DNA of 64,000 nt from contig JAHCVI010000002.1 of the NCBI GenBank assembly GCA_019096155.1, forward strand, positions 5,246,579-5,310,578, written 5' to 3'. Under the pieces are notes generated by a model, which saw nothing but the letters and a program-made list of their open reading frames with translations, was not told the DNA's origin and ran no database searches. The stretch is from Staphylotrichum longicolle. Lineage: Eukaryota > Ascomycota > Sordariomycetes > Sordariales > Chaetomiaceae. The position numbers and the translations under genes are program-made. Each line of letters opens with the position of its first letter. Within the stretch, counting starts at the first letter, position 1. Below are positions 46,398-56,216 of the stretch, one piece after another.

Positions 46398-48095
46398 ATG
46401 AAGCTTGGCGACGAATCAATCCTGGCCTGCATGGCCAGGATGCTATCCTCCTTTTTGACCCCTCTGGGTTTTTTTCTCGCCATAATCTCGTGTATCCTGG
46501 CATCCTCAATCCAGCAACATGCCTATAAGCGCCGCATGCCGCCCGGACCACGCCCGCTCCCGCTGATCGGGAATGTGCACCAGATCCCGAAGGAGTACCC
46601 CTGGCGTGGTTTTGCTGAGCTCTTCAAAAAGCATGGCCCCCTCGTCACAATGCAGTTCGGGTTGCAGAAAGTCATCATGATCGGCTCGCTCGAGGCAGCA
46701 CGCGACCTCTTGGATAAACGCAATGCCATCTACAGCTCTCGCCCGCGTGCGCCCATGATCCAGGAGTGCATCTCCAAGAACTTCCGCATCCTGTTCTTGC
46801 CGTACGGCGACCGCTGGCGAGCGTACCACAAGCTTCATGCCTCCGTGCTCAACGTGCGCGTCTCTGACGCCTACCGCCCCCTTCACGATCTTGAGAGTCG
46901 GCAACTCTTGCTGGAGCTGTTGGAACCCGACGCGGGGGAGCGCTTTTCCCAGTACTTTTTCCGGTATTCGGCAAGCCTCGTCTACAGCCTGGCGTATGGA
47001 ATTCGCCTTGCACGGGGAGATGAGCCGGAGCTGAAGGTCGCCGACCAGGTCATGCACGAACTCAATCAAGTCTTTCTGCGCACATGGCTGGTCGACATCA
47101 TCCCCTGGATCAATTTCCTGCCCAAGGCACTGGCGCCATGGAAACGCAGGGCCGACAGGATGCACGACTTTGAGTCGGCCTTCTTGACGGGCCTTGTGAA
47201 ATCAGCAGAGAAGAAGCCTGGCTGGAATTGGTCCAAGAACATGTTGGCAATGAAAGAGAGCAAGAACATGTCGCGCACTGAGCTCGGCTACATCCTGGGC
47301 GTGCTGTACGAAGCCGGTAGCGACACCACTGCGATAGCGCTTTCAGTTTTTGTCATGGCCATGGTCCTGTATCCGCAAGTGGCGCGCAAGGCGCAGGACG
47401 AGATTGATCGTGTGGTCGGGCCGGAGCGGATGCCTGCTTTTGACGACCTGAAAAACATGCCATACATCGATGCAATGGTGAAGGAAGTACTCCGTTGGCG
47501 GCCAGTGATCCCTGGGGGGATTCCTCATGCCGTAACCCTGGATGATGAGTACGGGGGATACCGCATTCCCAAGGGAACCGTCATTATCCCGAACCTATGG
47601 GCGATGGCCATGGACTCGCAGTGGTTCGAGCATCCTCAGGAGTTTATCCCGGAGCGGTGGATTGAAAAGCCAGACCTGCCGCTTTTCCCATTTGGATTCG
47701 GCAGAAGGGTGTGCCCGGGTACGTGTTGGTGTTGTTCTCTAATCCCCTCGGTGGCAGCAGAGAACGTAACTAACACGCGGTAACTAGGACAACATGTTGG
47801 CAAGAACTCGCTGCTGATCAATACGGCGCGCATGCTTTGGGCATACAATTTTGAGCATGCCTATGAGCTGAAGTACGGAGTGAAGGTGAAATGCCCTGTC
47901 GACCCGATGGCTTTCACAAACACTTTCAACTCGCAGCCGTTACCGTTCAAGGTATCCATTGTTCCGCGAAGGGAAAACGTCCGCCACGTCATGCAACGTG
48001 ACTGGGCTTCAGAAGAGAAAGACCACTTGATTCATCTAGTTCACCTTGAGACTAAAATGGAGAACGTGGCAAAACGGGATGCCGAGGACAACTGA
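46398..48095 (+). CDS. Cytochrome P450 monooxygenase (OrdA-like)
   Basis: Intact 542-residue P450 in two exons, 46398-47718 and 47788-48095, with a 69-nt intron inside the heme loop (VCPG-QHVGKNS). The N-terminal membrane anchor is SFLTPLGFFLAIISCILASS, followed by the hinge MPPGPRPLPLIGN. The I-helix motif is YEAGSDTTAIAL, the ExxR motif is KEVLRWRP, the PERF-like motif is FIPERW, and the Cys ligand is in FPFGFGRRVCPG. The sequence style (PPGPRPLPLIGNVHQ, FGFGRRVCPG) matches O-methylsterigmatocystin-oxidoreductase-like fungal CYPs. With the halogenase and PKSs nearby it is the better candidate for the RadP/Rdc4-type oxidation or epoxidation of the macrolactone chain, but the P450 at 12014-13722 is an alternative. 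ATG at codon 15 is a possible later start. Confidence 0.88.
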
Positions 48096-48432
48096 TGGTC
48101 TTGACATGTGTGGCATGTGGTTAAACAAGAGAAATACCTCGACACGAGGATAATGCAAACGTATATACTGTGTAATTTACGTCGTCTGAGCGCGGTTTGG
48201 CAGACATAATACATCACTCTCGCCTTTGCTAACGGCGCATCTTGCCGAGGTGCACAAGATGTTAAACTTGCATGTTCTTAGGGTCACTTAATATTAGCAT
48301 CTGTGCGTTCTGGGGACTGCCACCCTTTCTTCGACGTTCACGTCAAAGACTTCCACTTCGACGGTTTTCAAGAGAGCCCTGGCATTTCCAGATGTGATAG
48401 AGCGCCAGTATGGCCAACAAGATTCATTTGAG
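48096..48432. other. Convergent 3' region, P450 / MDR oxidoreductase
   Basis: 337 bp between convergent genes; nothing recognised besides presumed 3' UTRs. Confidence 0.5.
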
Positions 48433-49550
48433 CTACAAAGACACAACCAGTTTCGTTCCGCTCACGCCGGCCTTCAGTATCTCTAGTCCACTGCTAATCG
48501 CTTCGAATCCTTTTCCAACAACCGTAATCCGCAAAGGGAGCTTGAACTGTCCTCGGCCCACCAGGTCCAAAAGCTTGTCCATTGCAAAGGTTCCGCCCGG
48601 CGCCTGGAACGTCATGCGACCGAAAACCGTTTGTGCCGACACTCCTTCAGGAATGGTTACCTGGGCGCCCGTAAAGACCTGGCTGTACAATCTCGGCCCA
48701 TCAGTTCTCAATGTCTCGAATAGTTTGGTGTTTTCTCCAGCGCCAGCTACCGCATCGATGATTGCGTCAACCCCCTGACCGGTGGGCGAAGCAGCTTTAA
48801 TGGTTGGCACAATGTCTGGTTCATTGCGGTCAAAACATGCCGTGGCCCCAAGGTTTATGACGTGGGCGTTGTGCTTGCGCGAGTTGGTCGTTAGGATTGT
48901 CGCGTGCGGCAGAGCGGCCCGGAGTAGCTGGACCGCCGATGCGCCAACTCCGGAACTGCCACCCACAACCAGGATGCTGTTGACGTCGGAGGGCTTGGTG
49001 TCGTTGCTGGATACGTCCGAGGTATGTTGATCCCGAAACAGAGGAATGCCCAAACCCTTTGTAACGGCAGCGGCCGCTGTGAGGTAACAGATGCTAGTGC
49101 CGGTGATTAGCTTTTTTTGACAGCGTCTTTCCCCTCAACCCCCTTCTCCACTTACGGAACAGAAGATGCCTCTTCAAAGGTCCAACCCGCTGGTTTTTTG
49201 GAGGCAAAGTGCGCCGGCACAGCAGTGACTTCCTGAAATGCACCGGCGCGGCCGCCATGACCGGCAAGACTCATGACGGCATCCCCGGGCTTCAATGCGG
49301 TGACATTCTCGCCGACGGCTGCCACAATTCCTGCCGTATCGATACCAAATATCTCGGGCCAGGCTTTGACCATCTCACCATGATACAAATTCTTCCAGTC
49401 CAATGGGTTCAATCCGACGGCGACATTACGGATGCATATCTCGTCCGGCCCAGGGGTCGGATGGGGGCCTTCCGCCACGGAGAACGGGCCGCCTTTTTTG
49501 GTGGCCACGTATTGTCTTATCGACTTGCTGCCTTCGTTGTTGGAGCCCAT
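48433..49550 (-). CDS. Medium-chain (MDR) zinc-type alcohol dehydrogenase / enoyl reductase-like oxidoreductase
   Basis: The protein has 351 residues, with exons 49550-49156 and 49093-48433 and a 62-nt intron (join SVP-ICYLTAAAA). The N-terminal GroES-like part carries VAVGLNPLDWKN and FGIDTAGIVAAVG. The nucleotide-binding fold follows with ILVVGGSSGVGASAVQLLR. The structural-zinc Cys cluster is absent, so it belongs to the zinc-independent quinone-oxidoreductase/enoyl-reductase branch that includes trans-acting ERs of fungal PKS clusters. The HR-PKS here already has an intact ER domain, so a trans-ER role is unnecessary; post-PKS alkene or ketone reduction is possible. It is divergent from the cupin gene (604 bp apart). 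Family assignment is firm; substrate unknown. Confidence 0.82.
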
Positions 49551-50154
49551 TGGTGCTTGATTTGCCACGGTAAGAGGTGCAACCGGGGCTCCGGTGTTTC
49601 GATGTGGACAGTGTTGTGGGCAAGAAGCACTTGGAGCGAGTTTGCCGCGCTGGCACAATGGAAGCCATCAGCAGGGCAACGGAAACTGAAGGGTAACGCT
49701 ATCGACCCAAGAGTTACGCTCCTGGTGCACTTGACAGGTTTCATTTCTTCCCGGAAATCGATAAGCTTTCTCGCTGGGCCCGAGCACGATGCCCCGGCCG
49801 GGGTTCCGCCCGTCTCGCATGTCGGCCGCCGAAGACCGAGACTGCGACTTTGCGGCGGCGGATCCGCCATAAGTTCATGCGGGATCCTGTGTCTAACATC
49901 ACCGGCAGTTGAAGGAGACACAACGCAATACTTGCCGGTCTCACACCTCGGGCGGGCGGAGGTGATTAAGAAAGACCCGAATTTAGCTAAGATTTCATGC
50001 CCATGATCTCACCATCAGCAAGGGGGGCACCTATAAAATACATTGCGACATGTATGTGCTCGGATAAGTGCATTTGCAAGCGTTTGAGCTACCGTTGAAT
50101 CTATTCCCAAAGCCACGGTTTCTTATCCTCCCATCCCATCCTGACAAAGTCAAC
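49551..50154. promoter_or_regulatory. Divergent promoter region, MDR oxidoreductase / cupin
   Basis: 604 bp between start codons. A TATA-like element lies at 50032-50037 upstream of the cupin gene. No ORF was supported. Confidence 0.45.
50032..50037 (+). promoter_or_regulatory. TATA box of the cupin gene
   Basis: TATAAA within CTATAAAATA, about 120 bp upstream of ATG 50155. Confidence 0.45.
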
Positions 50155-50899
50155 ATGGATGCTCAACACGAGGCCTACGCATCGACTCTGCAGGTTCACC
50201 ACTTCAAGCCCGAGAATGTTCCATGGCGCAGACTCGGCGAATGTAAGCTCTCTCTCCCAACGGGTAATGCTCTATCGTACCCATCACTGAATGGAAACGT
50301 TCTTTGGTTCCAGACCTTTGGCGACCCATCGAAGACGGCTCCAACACGCAGTACCGGCTCGCCGTCATTGAGAGTCTCATTCCGCCGCACAAAGCCGGAC
50401 CCATCTTTCACTTCCATGAGATGCACGACGAGGGATTCTACGTGACGGTCAGTGTGTTAGCCTTCTTCGCCCAACCAACCCAGCTACCCAAGGCCAAATA
50501 CTGAAGCTGCCCTGCCCACTCCTACAGAAGGGCAAAGTCCGCTTCCACGTGCCCGGCCGACCCGACGTAGACGTGTCGGCGGGCGAGATGGTAACGGTGC
50601 CTGTGCGCCTGCCGCACAAATTCAGCAACCCTTTCGATGAGGAGGCCGTGTTTATCAACACGGCCACGCCCGGATTCTTCGTGCGCTACTTTGAGCATCT
50701 GGAGAATCTCATTGGCGACGGCAAGGTGCTTACTTCTGAAATCAACGCCGAGGCGCTCAAGCGCTTTGCTACAGTTCCACTGCCGCCCGCCGACGTGGAG
50801 CGGCTGCAGGAGAGGGGCATGAACGGTGAGAAGTTGACCAAGGGAATGCAGAATGGGGGAAAGGGGGCTGGCAATGAGATGAATGGAACAGCGGTGTAG
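50155..50899 (+). CDS. Small cupin-domain protein (quercetinase/dioxygenase-like)
   Basis: The protein has 197 residues from three exons: 50155-50242, 50314-50447 and 50528-50899, with introns of 71 and 80 nt. Splicing yields one cupin barrel. The metal-binding motif 1 is in GPIFHFHEMHDEGFYVTKGK (His, His and Glu ligands) and motif 2 follows in VPVRLPHKFSNP. A 60-residue polar tail rich in Gly, Asn and Met closes the protein. Single-domain cupins of this type are found in fungal polyketide clusters as dioxygenases, cyclases or isomerases. No signal peptide was seen, so it should be cytosolic. The gene shares a promoter region with the MDR oxidoreductase. The reaction cannot be deduced from sequence alone. 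Confidence 0.8.
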
Positions 50900-51315
50900 T
50901 CTAGTAGGTAGCTGAATGAATACACAAGCTACTGCCTACCTACTTCTCGGACGGTGACCAGCTGAATGCAACCAAATCCATTCACCCTCTAGTTCCCCGC
51001 CACCCGCTGATAGCACACAGGCATGTGAAAGTGATGACTTTTTTTTGGGTTGTTGGGGAGGGGAAGAGGGGGAAGGCAGATGAGGAGGTGCTGTGAATTT
51101 CGTAGTTGTCCCGTGAGCAACGACATCGAGCTGCATTGCGGAGGCATCAAAGTTTGTCCCAGAATAGGCAATCATCACTGGTCGCTCACCAAGAGGAGTA
51201 GGAATAATTGATAGAGATGATTTCAGTTGCATTCCCAAGTTGATTACGGCTCGGAGACAATACATGCACCCGACAGCGAAAGAAGAGTGATGAATATATT
51301 CCCGAAAACTCCTAA
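50900..51315. other. Convergent 3' region, cupin / NmrA-like gene
   Basis: 416 bp between convergent genes with no recognised coding content. Confidence 0.5.
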
Positions 51316-52349
51316 CTACGCAGGTACCCATAGATGCTTGTTCTGTTCAACGAAGGTCTCAAAGCTCAGAGGCTTCCTGCCCGTCATCCTCTCTACCGTG
51401 TCGTCCATGTATTCTTCCGAACCTGCGGCGCCAAGCTTCTCCAACGCGACCATGAAGCCAGAGTACTGGGCAGGGAGCTTAAGCTCCTCGGTCATTTGCT
51501 TCAGTCTGTCCTCGGGGGACAGGCTGACGTGCTGAATGGGACGCGCCAGGACTTTGCTAAGTGTGGCAGCCACCTGTTCATTTCCCCCAACCTCTGTCAG
51601 TACGATTTCATTTTTCAAATACATCAGAGACTGGCAATACCTCATCATGCGTGATGGCCTTGGGGCCCATAATCCTGTAGTCGGTGTTGGGCGGCTCGGG
51701 CTGTGTCAGGGCAGCAAATGCGACGCCACCGATGTCGAAAGCACTGACAAAGGGCACCTTGCCATCGCCAACACAGCTGTAGATCTTGGCATCTTCTCGA
51801 ACGGTCTTCAGGTGGAAGCCGTCAGATAGGTTCTCTGTGACCTTGTTGTCAGCCCCAGTTCTGAGGGGGGGCATCATTGGATGTGGTTGTAAATTAAGAC
51901 CGCAGCAGCAGCATGCGGGAACCATTATACTTACCCATGAACCAGGTTGGGCGGCACACAGCCCACTCAACCCCCTTTTGAACCATATACTCCCACACCT
52001 TGCCCGGGCCGGGTGTGCCCATCTTGGCTGACGTGCCGGCCATCAACACGAATCTCTTCACCCCGCGCTCGGCTGCATAGTCGATGAAGGCGTTGATGGG
52101 TTTGTCCGGCTCCGGCACGCGCGGCATGACCAGGTATACGGCGTGGATGGTGTCGCCGCCTGGGAAGGCATGCGCAAACGGTGCGGCATATGTCGTCTGG
52201 TCCGTCCAGTCAAAGCGGACGGCAGGACCCTCGGCGTCAGACCCTCCGCGGCGCGAGGCAAAAAGATAGGGAATCCCGGCATCGGAGCAGAGGCTGGCGA
52301 TTCGTCGGGCCGTTTTTGCCCCTGAGCCGCCGGTGAGTAGGATGGGCAT
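51316..52349 (-). CDS. NmrA-like NAD(P)-binding protein (atypical SDR)
   Basis: The protein has 288 residues from three exons: 52349-51935, 51834-51641 and 51573-51316, with introns of 100 and 67 nt. The N-terminus MPILLTGGSGAKTARRIA carries the Rossmann glycine motif of NmrA/HSCARG-type atypical short-chain dehydrogenases. The strand RFVLMAGTSAKMG and the following WAVCRPTWFM correspond to the region where classical SDRs hold the catalytic Ser/Tyr, but no YxxxK is visible here. The C-terminal half includes FVSAFDIGGVAFAAL and YRIMGPKAITHDE, typical of NmrA-like proteins. Members act as redox sensors or as reductases/isomerases in fungal secondary metabolism. It may be a cluster accessory, but there is no direct evidence. 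Confidence 0.8.
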
Positions 52350-53710
52350 GTCTTGTGTTTCTTGTGTGGGTTTGCTTTCTGCGGACAGTCTCAAGCGCTC
52401 GTTTGTTTTCCTTTTGGGCTATGTTGTTCGGCGTTGACAGCGTGCTTGCCGGTGTTTGCAACAGACGTGAGGGTGGGGGCCGGAAGTCGTTTTTGGGTGT
52501 TGGCGGGAACGTGCGGGAAACGCAAGTTCTGAACACGCGCACTTACTTACCCTTGTGGCACACTTGTGACTCGGGCACCTTAGGGAGGCTGTGCCCTGCT
52601 TTATCGTTGCCTGGATTAACCGAGTTACAAGCTCGGAGGCACCCAACCAAGAAAAGGAGTTTGCTTTTGATACTCCGGAGTTTGCTTTAAACTCCGTTAA
52701 CTGACCCGAAACCTTGCGGTCGGTCGGGGATTCCGGCGCCCGAGGTGTCTAACGTGTGATTTGACTTCTGAGCCCATCCTTGTGGTTTGCTCTGTGGGAG
52801 ACACCCTTCAATGCCAACACACCAAACAACTTCATCAACTGGCATTTCAGTAGGAGACACAGAGGGACATGGAAACCTTATGACCGAGTGGAGAGCAACG
52901 CGATGCTCAGTTGAGACGGGACTGTTGGGTGCTTCAGAACCTCCATGCGTCGTCCCTGGAACTCTACCAGTTTTGGAGGAGACACATGGTTTCAACGTGC
53001 ATGGACAGCCCATGGCAAGCCGAATATTATCGGATCCCTGCGACTCGTTGTTGCGTTGCAGGGATCCTGGCCTTTGGCCTGGCATGGGAAAAAGAACATT
53101 TCGCGCTAGGGTAAGCTCAAAAAGATCCCGGCGTCAATTTTGGCAATGATCTGCGGCTAACGTATTCCGTACATACACTAGCTCGAGACTACTTTAACCT
53201 GACCTCGTCTGGGCGCGATGCGCCCCTGGGCGGATCTCGGCCTCCTTGTTCCGGAGTTTAGCAAGGGCCGGCTCCCGTCTTGGCTTTACACGGGGAAGAG
53301 GAACAAGCTTTGGACAAGAAGGGGTGGGGGGGGGAATAAGCTTTGCACAAGGACGATTTTCCGCTCTTGGCCGAAGCCCAAAGACGGCCAAGGCGGGATT
53401 GAGAACTTGCTGCCAACGCCACCCCGCTCCAATTCTCGGTCCCTTCAAACTGTGTGGAAGAGCCGGATCCACATTTTCAGTGTGGCCAAAGACTACAACA
53501 AAGGTCGCTGAGGCCGTGTCGAGTGTCTCACTCATCACACACTGTCCAGTGTCTCGGTTCATTATCGTATCGGACCAGCATATGGTCTTCTGACAGCGCC
53601 GCAAATGATATTGTCTGAGCGAGTCAGGTTCGACTGGTCACTAAGCCTCGCTTCGCGTCCCTGCCTCGGCTTCCACCCTCCAGACAACCGTAGCTACCAG
53701 GAAAAGAGGG
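52350..53710. other. Intergenic region, no supported gene
   Basis: About 1.36 kb. Short ORFs occur on both strands without domains. Confidence 0.4.
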
Positions 53711-55125
53711 TCAGAACAGTCCCTCAACCAGGCTTGTGACAGCAGCCCGAAACTCCTGCTTCTTTGGGTCTTTCACAGCCCGTTCGACAATAAGCGGGAT
53801 TTGATCCCGACCGACTCCGCGATCGGAAAGCGACGGCTGTTTCAACCCCAGCCGCAAGATTAGCTCCTCCAAGCTTCCAGCAAAATCCACCGAATCTTTG
53901 ACCTCGTCCCCGGAGGGTTGTCTACCAATCGCTGGGAGCAGGAAGCGACTGATCTGCGATGCAACCTCCGGCTGTTGCGACGCAAGGAATCGGACGACAG
54001 GGGCAAGGGTCAGGCAGCTCGTTTCTCCATCTGCAGTCCGCAGGGCCGAACCCCGCCGTGTCAGCGTCGCTCTTCGTACCCACACCGAGGGCTTGGATGA
54101 CGTCGAACAACAAGTCAAACAACAACTGGCTGCCTGTCATTTGCAGACCAGAATGAAACAGGGAATGAGACATGGGGCTGCTTACGTGGAATTCCGTAGG
54201 GGCTGCCCAAGGCATGGCCCAAACTGTGGGAGAGGCCCATGCCGCCGCCAAAGTTGGCACCGCGGAAGCCAGAGCTGGCAAAGGCTGCGAGCATGAGCAT
54301 GGTGAGGGCGTCGTCCATGTTCCCGCCGTCGCCGCCGTCGTCGGCGTGCATGCTCCCGCGCGCGGCCCGCGCCTCTCCGGGCTGCCGAGAACCTGTCCCA
54401 TTCGAGTCGTCGGAATAGGCTGCAGCCTGCGGCAGATACTGGAACAGCACCCCGAGCGCCCAGCACGCCATCGCCTTCCAGGGCATCAGAGATGCATTTG
54501 GGTGATAGACAGATTCGACTGCATGGTCGACGGCCCGCATCCCGCTACCGAGGATCAAGTTGCGAGGCGTGTGCCTGGCGAATGCAGGGTCGTAGAATAT
54601 GGCACCCAGACCCATGCCGGGCGCCATAAAGCCTACTTTAGTGCCATCTTGGCGGGTGTATCCGCCGCCAGGGGTGCACTCGGCAGCGCTAAGTGTGGTG
54701 GGAATGGCGATGTGAAAGAGGAAGGAGCCCCGCTGTTCGTTCATGCGGAAGGAGACCACCTTGGCCGCGTCAATGGGCGACCCGCCGCCGACGGAGAGAA
54801 CCGTGTCGATGGACGGATTGGCCGAAACAGCGGCAAATGCCTGGTCCACTCCCGCCACCTCGCCGTGCTGCTTGATGCCAGCGAACGTTCCCGCATGGTG
54901 CTCGCCCAGCAGCGCCTCGAGCCGGCGAATCAGGGGCGTCTTCGTCGCGAGCGACTGGCCGGTCACGATGAAAACCCGGGAGCTTTGAGAGGGCAGTGCA
55001 CCGACCAAATGTTGCTCCACGCACGAAGGGCCGTAGAAGAGCCGCCTCAGGTGTGCATGTGGCATCCACACTCCGAAGAGGGGAGATGCATCGCTGCATC
55101 CAACGAGCTTGTTTCCGTGCGACAT
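53711..55125 (-). CDS. Iron-containing alcohol dehydrogenase, maleylacetate-reductase type
   Basis: The protein has 419 residues; exons 55125-54186 and 54030-53711 are joined over a 155-nt intron to give YGIPHGETSCLTL. The nucleotide-binding part contains SVGGGSPIDAAK and the strand IAIPTTLSAAECTPGGGYT. Candidate metal ligands are in GMRAVDHAVESVYHP, SHSLGHALG and IPHGETSC. These features define the Fe-ADH superfamily. The short N-terminus with HLRRLFYGPSCVEQHL and the SAAECTP segment are typical of maleylacetate reductases, which reduce maleylacetate to 3-oxoadipate in resorcinol/hydroxyquinol catabolism. An insertion rich in Asp, Gly and Ser (SDDSNGTGSRQPGEARAARG) lies before the metal site. 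With the nearby FAD monooxygenase it may belong to aromatic-ring degradation. A start at ATG 55266 would add 47 residues and is less likely. Confidence 0.78.
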
Positions 55126-56216
55126 TGGTAAGGTAGGTACTGTATGTATGTTATCTTGGGTAAGATTGAGGGGGGCTCTCAGTTCTGTTAGTGTTGGCTT
55201 CTTCTCATTGGGGCAATCCGGTCCAGCTTGCGACGAAGATAGGTAGCCACCAAATTTCGATTCCATTATATACTCTGTACTGGCCCAAAACCTGCACAGC
55301 ACGATTCACCGATGCAACCGCCGCCGGCCGCCGAGCCCCGAGTTAGGAGACGTTCGTTCTCGCCACGCGCCCTCCGGGTCCTTCCATTCGGCAGACGGCC
55401 ACGTATCGACCGTGCGGGGAGTGGCAACCTGAAGGCTCCGATACCTAACAGGAAGGCAGGCGAGCTGCATCCCGTTGTTTCCCTTCTTGGTTTCCTTGAG
55501 CCACCACGCACTGTTCGCTGCTCGAAAGTCCGCCTTCCCGTGCGCGCCACACGGTCCGCTCACAACTTTCCATGGCCGCTTCAAAACCATAGGTAACAAC
55601 TGGGGACTTCCCACGAGCGAGGAAGTGCTATCAGTCGGTAGGTCGACCGCTCACAAGGACAGTCACCGCGTCAACGGTTCCATAGCACCGTATCTCGGTT
55701 TGTCTGTTTTGGCTCCGCCTCTGTGTGCTTGCGGCGCGGTCACATTCACCACCCCTGCCCGACAGGCGTCATGGGCGAATCAGGGGAACGGGACCGGCTG
55801 ACCGGTGAAACCACATGCGTGTGTATGGATGTGCACTCTGTACGATTATTCCCTACACTGGTTTCAAGGTTACCATGGCTGCATGGAATGTAGTGTAGAA
55901 GCATCTCCCTAATGCGAGGGGTCCACAAAACAAGCGATGGAGCCCTGCTGGTCAGGGTGGGGGTACCCGGTTGGTGAGTGTAAGACGGTCGGGGGGTTAG
56001 GCCGTACGCCCTAGGGGTGCTTGATGCGGCTGAGGGGGATAAGGTCGGCTAACCTGTATATTACGACGTTACGTAGTAGGTGGTTGCTGCGACTGCAGCC
56101 TACAGCTGCGGTGCAACGGCCGGTGTTAAAAGTCATGGTGAGACCGCCTCAGCTCCCTCGCCGCAAAGGCTGACGTCCTTGCGATACTGCCAACAACGCG
56201 GCACGGGGCGGGTTCT
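55126..56216. promoter_or_regulatory. Divergent intergenic region, Fe-ADH / Zn2Cys6 regulator
   Basis: About 1.1 kb between start codons. No supported ORF. Divergence from a Zn2Cys6 gene suggests that the regulator may control the dehydrogenase. Confidence 0.4.

Noticed and set aside
46151..46483. N-terminal extension of the methyltransferase-like ORF up to 46483
   Set aside because: Would overlap the start of the divergent P450 and has no hydrophobic or conserved features; ATG 46150 precedes the first membrane helix.
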